Part shown: positions 37,343 through 45,543 of the stretch, in pieces
Layout of the letters: each line of letters begins with the position of its first letter
Numbering within the stretch: the first letter of the stretch is position 1
Assembly (NCBI RefSeq): GCF_003667445.1
Contig: NZ_RCTF01000003.1
Span: 62,001 to 126,000 of the forward strand
Source of the DNA: Xanthobacter tagetidis
GTDB taxonomy: Bacteria; Pseudomonadota; Alphaproteobacteria; Rhizobiales; Xanthobacteraceae
Direction: 5' to 3'
Length of the DNA stretch: 64,000 nucleotides
The notes under the pieces: generated by a model
What the model was told of the DNA's origin: nothing
The model's input: only the letters and a program-made list of their open reading frames with translations
The model's database searches: none
Program-made: the position numbers and the translations under genes

Positions 37343-38311
37343 ATGGCACCACGCAGCGAGGCCCTGCCGTTCGATCTGAGGAGCCTCGAAATCTTCCTCG
37401 CGGTCTGCGAGGAGGGCGCCATGGCGGGCGCGGCGCGGCGGCTCGGGCTGACCCAGCCGGCGGTGTCGCAGGCGGTGGCGGAGCTGGAGGCCCGCATGGG
37501 CGCGGTGCTGTTCGACCGCTCGGTGCGTCCGCTCGGCCTGACCCCGGCCGGCGGCCTTTTGCGCCAGCGGGCGAGCGCGCTGCTCTCGGAAGCGCGCCAG
37601 ATCGCCCCGGCGCTGCGCGACACCGGCAAGAGCCGCTATCCGCTGGTGCGCGTCGGGCTGGTGGATTCGCTCACCCGCGCGCTCGCGGCGCCGCTCGGGG
37701 CGCATCTGGCGGGCCTCGCCGAGGAGGTCTCGATCCGCTCCGGCCTCACCGCCGCCCATGCCAGCGCGCTGCTGACGCGCCAGCTCGACTTCCTCGCCGG
37801 CGTCGACGAACTGGAGGAGACGGAGGGCCTGGAGCGCCACCCGCTCATCAGCGAGCCCTATGTGCTGATGCTGCCCGCCGGCCTGCCGGCGCCGGGCCGG
37901 GTGGAGGACGTGGCGCAGCTCGCGGCGAGCCTGCCGCTGGTGCGGTTCTCGGCGCGCTCGAAGACCGGCATCGAGGTGGAGCGTCATCTGCGCCGGCTCA
38001 AGCTCGATCTGCCGCGTCGGCTCGAATTCGACACCCCGCTGGGCGTGGCCGCCACGGTGGCGGCGGGGGCGGGATTCGCCGTGACGACGCCTTTGTGCAT
38101 CCACGAGGCGGGGCTCGATCCCAGCGCCTTCGCCGTCGCCCCGCTGCCAGGCCCGGCCTTCGCGCGCAGCCTCACTTTGGTGTCGCGGCGCCAGGAGTGG
38201 GGGCGCCTGCCGAAGGAGGTGGCGCAATTCTGCCGGGCGTCGCTGGAGGACCTTCTCGCCGCCGGACCGCTGCTCCTTGCGGCGCGCCCCGCAGCCACCC
38301 GCGCCGGCTGA
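37343..38311 (+). CDS. LysR-family transcriptional regulator
   Basis: A 322-residue cytosolic regulator. The winged HTH is at about residues 15-72 (GAMAGAARRLGLTQPAVSQA then VAELE), the rest is a periplasmic-binding-fold effector domain (from about residue 98). It is divergent from mgdABCD, the usual layout for a LysR protein and its target, so it probably responds to a pathway intermediate. The effector is unknown. Confidence 0.92.
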   Translation: MAPRSEALPFDLRSLEIFLAVCEEGAMAGAARRLGLTQPAVSQAVAELEARMGAVLFDRSVRPLGLTPAGGLLRQRASALLSEARQIAPALRDTGKSRYPLVRVGLVDSLTRALAAPLGAHLAGLAEEVSIRSGLTAAHASALLTRQLDFLAGVDELEETEGLERHPLISEPYVLMLPAGLPAPGRVEDVAQLAASLPLVRFSARSKTGIEVERHLRRLKLDLPRRLEFDTPLGVAATVAAGAGFAVTTPLCIHEAGLDPSAFAVAPLPGPAFARSLTLVSRRQEWGRLPKEVAQFCRASLEDLLAAGPLLLAARPAATRAG

Positions 38312-38442
38312 ACCCAAGGTCAGCTGCACGCATTCACCATGGGGCAGCTCCGGTATCCCAATCTAGCCCCGTCCGTGCGAGGATGGCTTTCCCCTGCGGC
38401 TGTCCAGGGGCCTTCCTTCTCCCTCGGGTGGAGCGCACAACA

Positions 38443-38862
38443 ATGAAGATCATACGTGTTCTGCTGGCCGCGGCGGTGCTCGCGGGCGCTGGCTCGGCGG
38501 CGCAGGCCCAGACCATGAGCTACGCCCAGGCGGGCGCGCTGCTCGCCAAGAGCTGCGGTCCGGACATCAACCGCCTGTGCTCGAACGTCAATCTGGGCAA
38601 TGGCGCGCTGCACGCCTGCATGGATCAGAAGATCGGCCAGGTGAGCGCCCAGTGCAAGCGCGACTACGCACTCGCCAAGGCCTCCATCGCCCAGCGCGAT
38701 GCGGCGCAGGATTCCATCGCGCAGGTCTGCAACGCCGATACGGCGCGCCTGTGCCCCGGCATGGTGCCCCAGGACGGCAACCTGCTCTCCTGCCTGCTCC
38801 AGGCGACGCGGGTGGTCAGCCCTGCCTGCAACCAGGCCATCACCGACGCCGGCTACCGGTGA
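38443..38862 (+). CDS. Secreted cysteine-rich repeat protein (GLG1 type)
   Basis: A 139-residue exported protein. Signal peptide residues 1-23 (MKIIRVLLAAAVLAGAGSAA, cut near AQA). The mature part has two repeats of the Cys-rich GLG1/FGFR type: CGPDINRLCSNVNLGNGALHAC..C and CNADTARLCPGMVPQDGNLLSC..C, each with four cysteines likely disulfide-bonded in the periplasm. Function unknown. It is 38 bases from the OmpA-family gene and may be co-transcribed with it. Confidence 0.8.
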   Translation: MKIIRVLLAAAVLAGAGSAAQAQTMSYAQAGALLAKSCGPDINRLCSNVNLGNGALHACMDQKIGQVSAQCKRDYALAKASIAQRDAAQDSIAQVCNADTARLCPGMVPQDGNLLSCLLQATRVVSPACNQAITDAGYR

Positions 38863-38900
38863 TCGCGCGCCCCCTTTCCCTCAGATCAAGGACGAACGCC

Positions 38901-39494
38901 ATGACGTCGCCTTTGCCCCGCCTCGCGCTCATCGCCGCCCTCGCGCTTGCGGCCGGCCCCGCGCTGGCCCAGACCGCGCTGTCCGACGGGCAGATCCTCA
39001 GTGGCCTCCAGGGCCTCACCGACAAGGCGCCGGGCATCACCGCCCAGCAGCTGCGTGACATGGTCCGCCGCCACATGGAGCAGAATCCCGGCGAGCAGCT
39101 CACCCGCCCCTCCTTGGCGCTGAACCTCGACCGGCTGCCGCAGATCAACGTGCAGATCCAGTTCCGCCTCGGCTCGGCGATCATCGAGCCGTCGTCCTAC
39201 GGCACGCTCGGCGCCATCGCCGACGCCATGCACAACCCGATCCTGCACGGCTACAAGTTCATCGTGACCGGCAACACCGATGTCACCGGCCCGCGCGAGC
39301 TGAACCTCAAGCTCAGCCAGGCCCGCGCGGACGCGGTGGTGAGCGCGCTGGTCACGGTGTTCAACGTCAACCCGACGCGCCTCGAAGCGGTGGGCCTCGG
39401 CGAGGAAGTGCTGCTGGACCCGAAGAAGCCGACCGACCCCGTGAACCGGCGGGTGCAGATCTTCACCGTGGGCCGCGTCAATCCCGGCTCGTGA
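38901..39494 (+). CDS. OmpA-family periplasmic protein
   Basis: A 197-residue protein with a signal peptide (about 1-23, ending ALAQ) and a C-terminal OmpA-like peptidoglycan-binding domain (about 80-195): IQFRLGSAIIEPSSYGTL, FIVTGNTDVTGPRELNLKLS, QARADAVVSALV and PVNRRVQIF. The family binds diaminopimelate of peptidoglycan. AAGGA lies upstream of the ATG at 38901. It sits between the two halves of the NMG cluster without an evident link to it. Confidence 0.88.
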   Translation: MTSPLPRLALIAALALAAGPALAQTALSDGQILSGLQGLTDKAPGITAQQLRDMVRRHMEQNPGEQLTRPSLALNLDRLPQINVQIQFRLGSAIIEPSSYGTLGAIADAMHNPILHGYKFIVTGNTDVTGPRELNLKLSQARADAVVSALVTVFNVNPTRLEAVGLGEEVLLDPKKPTDPVNRRVQIFTVGRVNPGS

Positions 39495-39600
39495 ACCGGG
39501 CAGGACGGCGTAGGGCTGCGCCATCCCCAAGCGGCGTCCTGTGATCGGACAGCCGCCGCGAAGCCTGCCTTTGGAGAGCGGCCTTCAGGCACACGAAATC

Positions 39601-39624
39601 GCGCGGCCCGGTGAAGGGCCGCGC
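39601..39624 (-). terminator. Stem-loop after the amtB unit
   Basis: GCGCGGCCC / GGGCCGCGC, a 9-bp perfect stem with a 6-base loop, downstream of the 66-residue gene on the minus strand and of the OmpA-family gene on the plus strand. It may serve both. Confidence 0.5.
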
Positions 39625-39678
39625 GACGTCTCGGGCCGCGCCGGCGGGACAGGGAGGCGCCGCCGCCGCCCGATCTCT

Positions 39679-39879
39679 TTACTCCGCCGGGGTGGGGACC
39701 GCCTCGGAGCTGTGGTCGAGCAGTTCCTCATGGAGCTGCTTGTCCATGGAGATCTGCTTGGCGATGAAGGCGACGAAGAACACGAGCGCGATCACCGAGA
39801 AGAATGGCTCGTACCCGGCGAAAGGATACATCTCCGCCATGTCGGACAGCTTCGCGAGCGATGTGACTCCGGTGTGCAT
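39679..39879 (-). CDS. Small membrane protein downstream of amtB
   Basis: A 66-residue protein from ATG 39879 with AGGAG eight bases upstream, a strong site. A single membrane helix (PFFSVIALVFFVAFIA, about residues 25-40) is preceded by a polar start and followed by a charged tail (KQISMDKQLHEELLDHSS). Not recognised. It lies 83 bases after amtB on the same strand, without a terminator between, so it is probably expressed with it; a small Amt partner is a guess. Confidence 0.7.
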   Translation of the reverse strand: MHTGVTSLAKLSDMAEMYPFAGYEPFFSVIALVFFVAFIAKQISMDKQLHEELLDHSSEAVPTPAE

Positions 39880-39962
39880 GGTCTAACTCCTGAGATCCTG
39901 GATAATGACGGGCAAGGCGCCCGGAGCCGCAGCTCCGGGCCGGTAGGAGCGAGCCCGACGGC

Positions 39963-41372
39963 TCAGAGCTTGGCCTCCTTGCGCTGGATGCTCTCGAAGG
40001 CGGCTTCCGTGCCCGAGTGGTGCGGGTAGGTGGTGTGCACGTGCTTGCCGTCGAGGCCGATGACCTCCACGTGCGAAGGCACGCGCAGCAGGCCGAACAT
40101 GGCGAGCAGCTTGCCGAGGATGAGGCCGGGGATGAGGCCGAAGCCGATGGCGAACATCAGCGAGCCGAGGATGTTGCCGATCGGGGTGATGACCGGCAGG
40201 CCCTCCGCGTTCACGCCGAACCAGCCCACGCCCTCGCCGAGGGTGACGAGCGCACCGGCGGAGGGCAGCACCGCCGGATAGCCCCACAAGGCGAAGCCCG
40301 CGATGATGCCGCCGAACAGGCCGCAATAGCCGTGCACCGCGACCGCGCCGACGGCATCGTCGATCTTGAACTTCCGCTCCACCCAGAAGTGCAGCTTGTA
40401 GGCCATGATGGTGCCGGCCACCGCGATCACCAGCGCGATGATGGGGTGGTAGAAGTCGTTGCCGGCGGAGGCCGAGATGAGCCCCGTCAGACCGCCCGAA
40501 TAGGTCCAGTAGGCATTGCCGTTGGAGATCATGTAGGCGGTGACCATGCCGCCGAACAAGGCGAGCAGGAAGTTCATGGTGACGCCCGACAGGGTGATCG
40601 GAACGCCGTAGATGTTGGTGGCGGTGAAGTAGGGCGCGCCCTGGGTGCCCACGTCGACGATCGGGATGTGGCAGGCGGCGTAGAAGCCCCAGAAGCCCAC
40701 ATAGATCATGAACAGGCCGATGGTGATGAGCCAGGGATTGTGCGCCGGGATCTCGCGCGGCGTCCCGTCCGGTGCGAACTTGCCGATGCGCGGGCCGAGG
40801 AAGATGAGCACGCCAAGCGTCGCGAAGCCGGCCACGGAGTGCAGCACGGCGGAGCAATACTGGTCGTGGAAGCCCATATACTGGGACATCCAGCCGTTGC
40901 CCGCCCAGCCCCAGGCTGCCGGGATCACCCAGGCGATGGCGCCCACATAGATGGCGATGATGAAGAAGCCCGACGTCTTGGTGCGCTCGATGAGAGCGCC
41001 CGAGACGATGGAGGCCGCCGTCATGCCGAACAGCGCGAACGCCGCCCAGAACACGCCGGAGATGCGGTCCGACAGGTTCGGCGCGATCTTGGTGGACCAC
41101 GGCTCGAAGCCGGTGGTGAAGCTGAGCGCCGAAGTGGAGATGGGCCAGCCCTGGAAGGCGATGTAGATCCACATGCCGAACAGGAAGAAGGCGAGGCCGA
41201 CGAGCGGGATCGCCATGGTATTCTTGAGCAGCGTGTGCTGCACGTTCTTCACGCGCGCCGCACCCACCTCGTACATGCAGAAGCCGACATGGATGAAGAA
41301 CATAAGGACGACCGTCAGGAAGTAATAGAACTCCGTGAAGATGGTCGTCAGGGCTGCCAATTGGTCTGTCAT
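39963..41372 (-). CDS. amtB: Ammonium transporter (Amt family)
   Basis: A 469-residue inner-membrane channel for ammonium, with about eleven helices. The twin-His pore is visible in FHDQYCSAVLHSVAG and VGAVAVHGYCGLFGGI. There is no long signal peptide; the ATG at 41372 was chosen since the upstream frame is not hydrophobic. The C-terminal region (about 440-469, SHVEVIGLDGKHVHTTYPHH) is a short cytosolic tail. It is preceded by a sigma-54 site and lies beside gmaS, so it may bring in ammonium or methylammonium. No glnK gene is adjacent. Confidence 0.94.
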   Translation of the reverse strand: MTDQLAALTTIFTEFYYFLTVVLMFFIHVGFCMYEVGAARVKNVQHTLLKNTMAIPLVGLAFFLFGMWIYIAFQGWPISTSALSFTTGFEPWSTKIAPNLSDRISGVFWAAFALFGMTAASIVSGALIERTKTSGFFIIAIYVGAIAWVIPAAWGWAGNGWMSQYMGFHDQYCSAVLHSVAGFATLGVLIFLGPRIGKFAPDGTPREIPAHNPWLITIGLFMIYVGFWGFYAACHIPIVDVGTQGAPYFTATNIYGVPITLSGVTMNFLLALFGGMVTAYMISNGNAYWTYSGGLTGLISASAGNDFYHPIIALVIAVAGTIMAYKLHFWVERKFKIDDAVGAVAVHGYCGLFGGIIAGFALWGYPAVLPSAGALVTLGEGVGWFGVNAEGLPVITPIGNILGSLMFAIGFGLIPGLILGKLLAMFGLLRVPSHVEVIGLDGKHVHTTYPHHSGTEAAFESIQRKEAKL

Positions 41373-41452
41373 GCTGGTCCCCGAACGCTGTTGCGCCTTT
41401 GGCCAGAGCCCCCGCAGGATCCCCTCCGGTCGGGCCAAGGTTTTCACTGTGG

Positions 41453-41468
41453 AGCAACTTTTATGCCA
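41453..41468 (-). promoter_or_regulatory. Sigma-54 (-24/-12) promoter of amtB
   Basis: The minus strand reads TGGCAT-AAAAG-TTGCT. GG and GC are spaced by exactly 10 bases, as required for RpoN. Transcription would start near 41441, about 70 bases before the ATG. It implies NtrC-type nitrogen control of amtB. The rest of the 41373-41785 gap holds no gene. Confidence 0.7.
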
Positions 41469-41785
41469 GGGAGGCAGATGCCCCTGCGGATGCCGCTGCG
41501 CGACAATCGATGCTGACGCAGGGGCGTTCTCAAGTGACTGAACGTAAATGGAAAAGCCCGCAGACCTGCGGGGCGGGGCCGCGCCGGGGCGCGTGGGCGC
41601 AGGGGCGGCGGGGTTCCGGGCGCTGGGCCGGCAGCCGGCAATGCACCTATCGGCTGCATCCGGCGCGCGGACGGTGCCCAGAAAACGGGCGACGATTCCT
41701 TTGATCCTTGTCAAACCGAAAGAATTCGGACGCGCCTTGCCCAAGAACTCGTCAAGAAATTGACACTCCTTATCTGCCGAAAAGA

Positions 41786-41815
41786 AAGAGCCCCGGCACG
41801 AACGCCGGGGCTCTT
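41786..41815 (-). terminator. Intrinsic terminator of gmaS
   Basis: AAGAGCCCCGGC / GCCGGGGCTCTT form a perfect 12-bp stem with a 6-base loop, followed on the minus strand by TCTTTTC. It ends the mgs-gmaS unit and separates it from amtB, which has its own promoter. Confidence 0.85.
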
Positions 41816-41847
41816 ACCTCTTGCCGGAAACGGCCGGGAGACGGCGG

Positions 41848-43209
41848 TCAGATGTCGAGCGTGTTGTCGCGCTCCCACTGCGTCAGGTGGCGCGAATAGG
41901 CGTTCCATTCCTCGGTCTTCAGCTTGAGGTAGCCGGCGACGAAGGGGGCGCCGAGCCGCTCGGCCAGCACCTTGGACTTCTCCAGATTGCGCAGGGCGTC
42001 CAGCAGGTTCAGCGGCAGCTTCTTGGCCGCCTTCACCTTGTGGCCCTCGGTGTACATGTTGATGTCGAGCCGCTTGCCGGGATCGCGCGCATTGGCGATG
42101 CCGTCGAGCCCCGCCGCCGCGAGGCCGGCCTGGAGCAGATAGGGATTGGCCGCGCCGTCCGCGAGGCGGAACTCGAAGCGCCCGGCATCCGGAATGCGGA
42201 TCATGTGGGTGCGGTTGTTGCCGGTATAGGTCACGGTGTTGGGCGACCAGGTGGCGCCGGAGAGCGTGCGCGGGGCGTTGATGCGCTTGTAGGAATTCAC
42301 CGTCGGGTTGGTGAGGGCGCACAGCGCGTCGGCATTGTGGATCAGCCCGCCGATGAAGGCGTAGCCGAGCTTGGAGACGCCGAGTTCGCCCTTGGGGTCG
42401 GAGAAGGCGTTCTTGCCCTTCGCCCACAGAGAGACATGGGCATGGCAGCCCGAGCCGGTGAGGTTCGGGAACGGCTTCGGCATGAAGGTGGCGCGCAGGC
42501 CGTGCTTCTCGGCGATGGACTTGACCATGAACTTGAAGAAGACGTGCCGGTCCGCGGTCAATAGCGCGTTGTCGTAGTTCCAGTTCATCTCGAACTGGCC
42601 GTTGGCGTCCTCGTGGTCGTTCTGGTAGGCGCCCCAGCCGAGCGACAGCATGGCGTCGCAGATCTCCTTGATGACGTCGTAGCGGCGCATCAAAGCGGAC
42701 TGGTCGTAGCAGGGCTTCTCGGCGCGGTCGGAGGCGTCCGAGATCGCGGTGCCGTCGGCGGAGACGAGGAAGTATTCGCACTCGACGCCGGTCTTCATCT
42801 CGTAGCCGAGCTTCGCCGCGTCGGCGAGCTGCTTCTTCAGCACCGCGCGCGGCGCCTGCGCCACCGGCTCCCCGTCCATGAAGAGGTCGGCGGCGAGCCA
42901 GCCCACTTCCGGCTTCCAGGGCAGCTGGATGAGGCTCGAAGGATCGGGCACCGCGAACATGTCGGAATCGGCCGGCGACATGTCGAGCCAGGTGGCGAAG
43001 CCGGCGAAGCCCGCGCCCTCCTTCTGCATGGCGCCGATGGCGGAGGCCGGAACGAGCTTGGCCCGAAGGCCGCCGAACAGGTCCACGTAGGAGATGAGGA
43101 AATACTTGATGCCGCGATCCTTCGCGGCCTTCTCAAGGTCGGTGGTCGCCTTGGCGGCGGCGGAGGAGCGCCCCTCCGCCTCGCGCGCGATCTCGAACTG
43201 GCGCATCAT
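41848..43209 (-). CDS. gmaS: Gamma-glutamylmethylamide synthetase (glutamine synthetase-like)
   Basis: A 453-residue ATP-dependent ligase of the glutamine synthetase superfamily. The catalytic domain shows TGVECEYFLVSADG, NDHEDANGQFEMNW, GSGCHAHVSLW, NSYKRINAPRTLSGATW and NNRTHMIRIPDAGRFEFR, which carry the metal and ATP/glutamate contacts. By family it could be annotated GlnT. It is called GmaS because it directly follows mgsABC and shares the window with mgdABCD, the defining gene set for methylamine conversion to gamma-glutamylmethylamide. ATG 43209 has GAGGA eight bases upstream. It ends at an intrinsic terminator. Confidence 0.88.
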   Translation of the reverse strand: MMRQFEIAREAEGRSSAAAKATTDLEKAAKDRGIKYFLISYVDLFGGLRAKLVPASAIGAMQKEGAGFAGFATWLDMSPADSDMFAVPDPSSLIQLPWKPEVGWLAADLFMDGEPVAQAPRAVLKKQLADAAKLGYEMKTGVECEYFLVSADGTAISDASDRAEKPCYDQSALMRRYDVIKEICDAMLSLGWGAYQNDHEDANGQFEMNWNYDNALLTADRHVFFKFMVKSIAEKHGLRATFMPKPFPNLTGSGCHAHVSLWAKGKNAFSDPKGELGVSKLGYAFIGGLIHNADALCALTNPTVNSYKRINAPRTLSGATWSPNTVTYTGNNRTHMIRIPDAGRFEFRLADGAANPYLLQAGLAAAGLDGIANARDPGKRLDINMYTEGHKVKAAKKLPLNLLDALRNLEKSKVLAERLGAPFVAGYLKLKTEEWNAYSRHLTQWERDNTLDI

Positions 43210-43288
43210 GGGTCTGGTCCTCGGAAGGGAGTGATGTTCTTTGCGCTTTTTTAGCGCTCCGGCGGTGGGCCGGGGCGCGGAAGTGAAG

Positions 43289-43308
43289 CGGGCGCCCATC
43301 GGCGCCCG
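43289..43308 (-). terminator. Stem-loop between mgsC and gmaS
   Basis: CGGGCGCC-CATC-GGCGCCCG, an 8-bp perfect stem starting 9 bases after the mgsC stop on the minus strand. It has no U-tract, so it may trim or attenuate rather than end the transcript before gmaS. Confidence 0.4.
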
Positions 43309-43317
43309 GAAGACGGC

Positions 43318-44655
43318 TCAGTAGCCGCCGGTCTGGCCGGGCACCCAGCCCGTTCCTGCAAGCGGCACGCCAGCCATGGCGGCGGCCTCGATGGTCAGGG
43401 AGACGAGGTCCTCCGGCTCCAGATTGTGCAGGTGGCTCTTGCCGCAGGCGCGGGCGATGGTCTGCGCCTCCAGCGTCATTACCGAGAGGAAGTTGGCGAG
43501 CCGGCGGCCGGCCTTCACCGGATCGAGCCGCGCGGCGAGCACCGGGTCCTGGGTGGTGATGCCGGCCGGGTCGAGGCCCTCGTGCCAGTCATCATAGGCG
43601 CCGGCGGTGGTGCCGAGCTTCTGGTATTCCTCCTCCCACTGGGGATCGTTGTCGCCCAGCGCCACCAGCGCCGCGGTGCCGATGGCGACCGCGTCGGCGC
43701 CGAGCGCCAGCGCCTTCGCCATGTCGGCGCCGGAGCGGATGCCGCCGGAGACGATGAGCTGCACCTTCCGGTGCATGCCGAGGTCCTGCAGCGCCTTCAC
43801 CGCCGGGCGGATGGCGGCGAGGATCGGCAGGCCCACCTGCTCGATGAACACGTCCTGCGTCGCCGCGGTGCCGCCCTGCATGCCGTCGAGCACCACCACG
43901 TCGGCGCCCGACTTCACCGCCAGCGCCACGTCGTAATAGGGGCGCGAGGCGCCGACCTTCACGTAGATCGGCTTCTCCCAGTCGGTGATCTCGCGCAGTT
44001 CCTCGATCTTGATTTCGAGGTCGTCCGGCCCGGTCCAGTCCGGATGGCGGCAGGCCGAGCGCTGGTCGATGCCCTTGGGCAGGTTGCGCATGTTGGCGAC
44101 GCGGTCGGAGATCTTCTGGCCCAGCAGCATGCCGCCGCCGCCGGGCTTGGCGCCCTGGCCGATGACGATCTCGATGGCGTCCGCCTTCCTGAGGTCCACC
44201 GGGTTCATGCCGTAGCGCGAGGGCAGATACTGGTAGACGAGCGTCTGCGACTGCGCGCGCTCCTCCGCCGTCATGCCGCCGTCGCCGGTGGTGGTGGAGG
44301 TGCCCACCAGCGTGGCGCCGCGCCCGAGCGCCTCCTTCGCCTGCGCCGAGAGCGCGCCGAAGCTCATGCCGGCGATGGTCACCGGAGTCTTCAGGTGGAT
44401 CGGCTTCTTGGCGAAGCGGGTGCCCAGCACCACCTCGGTGGAGCACTTCTCGCGATAGCCCTCCAGGGGGTAGCGCGACATGGAGGCGCCGAGGAACAGC
44501 AGGTCGTCGAAGTGGGGCAGCTTGCGCTTGGTGCCGGCGCCGCGGATGTCATAGATGCCGGTCGCCGCGGCGCGGCGAATCTCCGCCAAAGTCGCCGGAT
44601 CGAAGGTCGCCGAGAAGCGCGGCGGGGTGCGGGGCACGTTGGAATGGGCGGTCAT
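43318..44655 (-). CDS. mgsC: N-methylglutamate synthase subunit C (FMN glutamate synthase-like)
   Basis: A 445-residue protein matching the FMN-binding synthase domain of glutamate synthase (GlxD group): SFGALSAQAKEALGRGATL, QGAKPGGGGMLLGQKI, KPIYVKVGASRPYYDVALA, VVLDGMQGGTAATQDVF and GADMAKALALGADAVAIGTA. It should reduce the imino intermediate formed from 2-oxoglutarate and methylamine. I do not see a CX5CX4C iron-sulfur motif; only scattered cysteines. It is 179 bases downstream of mgsB with a palindromic element between. Confidence 0.88.
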   Translation of the reverse strand: MTAHSNVPRTPPRFSATFDPATLAEIRRAAATGIYDIRGAGTKRKLPHFDDLLFLGASMSRYPLEGYREKCSTEVVLGTRFAKKPIHLKTPVTIAGMSFGALSAQAKEALGRGATLVGTSTTTGDGGMTAEERAQSQTLVYQYLPSRYGMNPVDLRKADAIEIVIGQGAKPGGGGMLLGQKISDRVANMRNLPKGIDQRSACRHPDWTGPDDLEIKIEELREITDWEKPIYVKVGASRPYYDVALAVKSGADVVVLDGMQGGTAATQDVFIEQVGLPILAAIRPAVKALQDLGMHRKVQLIVSGGIRSGADMAKALALGADAVAIGTAALVALGDNDPQWEEEYQKLGTTAGAYDDWHEGLDPAGITTQDPVLAARLDPVKAGRRLANFLSVMTLEAQTIARACGKSHLHNLEPEDLVSLTIEAAAMAGVPLAGTGWVPGQTGGY

Positions 44656-44703
44656 GGGGTCCTCACCCGGGGAAGGCTTGATTGACGTCTGGCTTGCTGC
44701 TGG

Positions 44704-44815
44704 GTCATGGCCAGGCTCGTCCCGGCCATCCACGCCTTGCGGCTGGGCGCAGGCCTTGGGCGTCGCGCTGTCGGCGCGGCGTGGATGCCCGGCACGAGGC
44801 CGGGCAGGACGGCGG
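44704..44815. repeat. Palindromic intergenic element between mgsB and mgsC
   Basis: Left arm GGCTCGTCCCGGCCATCCACGCC and right arm GGCGTGGATGCCCGGCACGAG are imperfect inverted copies spanning the gap. It resembles the mosaic palindromes of rhizobial genomes and is unlike the pair near mgdB. Confidence 0.6.
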
Positions 44816-44835
44816 CGAGGTGGCCGCGCTCGGCC

Positions 44836-45543
44836 TCAATAGGCATCCACGTTGTCCACGTGGAAGTTGTAGAGATTGCGGGCCGAGCCGTAGCGCTTGA
44901 ACTCGGAGATATCGACGCTGCCGGCGAGGCCCGCGGCGGTCAGCTTGTCGTGCAGCAGCGCCTTGTGCTCGTCCCGCATCTCCTTCGCGATGCAGTCGGC
45001 GCCGAGGCTCTTCACGGTGCCGCGCACGAACAGCTTGGCCTCGTAGAGGCTGTCGCCCAGCGCCTCGCCGGCATCGCCGAACACGATCAGCGCGCCGGAC
45101 TGGCCCATGAACGCGCTCATGTGGCCCACCGAGCCCTTCACGACGATGTCGACGCCCTTCATGGAGATGCCGCAGCGGGCGGAGGCGTTGCCGTCGATCA
45201 GCAGCATCCCGCCATGGGCCGTGGCGCCGGCCGACTGGCTGGCATCGCCCTTCACGTGGACGAAGCCGCTCATCATGTTCTCGGCGACGCCCTGGCCGGC
45301 ATTGCCGTGGACGATGATGGACGCCTCGGCGTTCATGCCGGCGCAGTAATAGCCCACATTGCCCTCGATCTCGACCGTGAGCGGGGCATGGATGCCCACC
45401 GCCACCGCGTGGCGGCCGTTGGGGTTCAGCACCCGCCAGCGGCGGGCGTTGCTCTCGGCGCTGGCCTTGTGGAGCGCGGCGTTCAGCTCGCGCAGCGGCG
45501 TCGTGCCGAGGTCGAACGTGGTGTCGGGCATGACGGCGTTCAC
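44836..45543 (-). CDS. mgsB: N-methylglutamate synthase subunit B (GltB C-terminal domain-like)
   Basis: A 235-residue protein matching the right-handed beta-helix domain of glutamate synthase (GlxC group), with regular Gly-rich turns: IEGNVGYYCAGMNAEASIIV, HGNAGQGVAENMMSGFVHV, MKGVDIVVKGSVGHMSAFM. It is a structural subunit of the synthase. The GTG at 45543 overlaps the mgsA stop (GTGA) and has GGGAG eight bases upstream, so it was preferred to the ATG at 45531. Confidence 0.9.
   Translation of the reverse strand: MNAVMPDTTFDLGTTPLRELNAALHKASAESNARRWRVLNPNGRHAVAVGIHAPLTVEIEGNVGYYCAGMNAEASIIVHGNAGQGVAENMMSGFVHVKGDASQSAGATAHGGMLLIDGNASARCGISMKGVDIVVKGSVGHMSAFMGQSGALIVFGDAGEALGDSLYEAKLFVRGTVKSLGADCIAKEMRDEHKALLHDKLTAAGLAGSVDISEFKRYGSARNLYNFHVDNVDAY

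Noticed and set aside
41848..43209. Plain glutamine synthetase (GlnT) for ammonia
   Set aside because: Family sequence alone cannot exclude it; the operon position after mgsABC makes GmaS more likely.
43318..44655. Iron-sulfur cluster in MgsC
   Set aside because: The glutamate synthase CX5CX4C motif was not seen, so no cluster is annotated.
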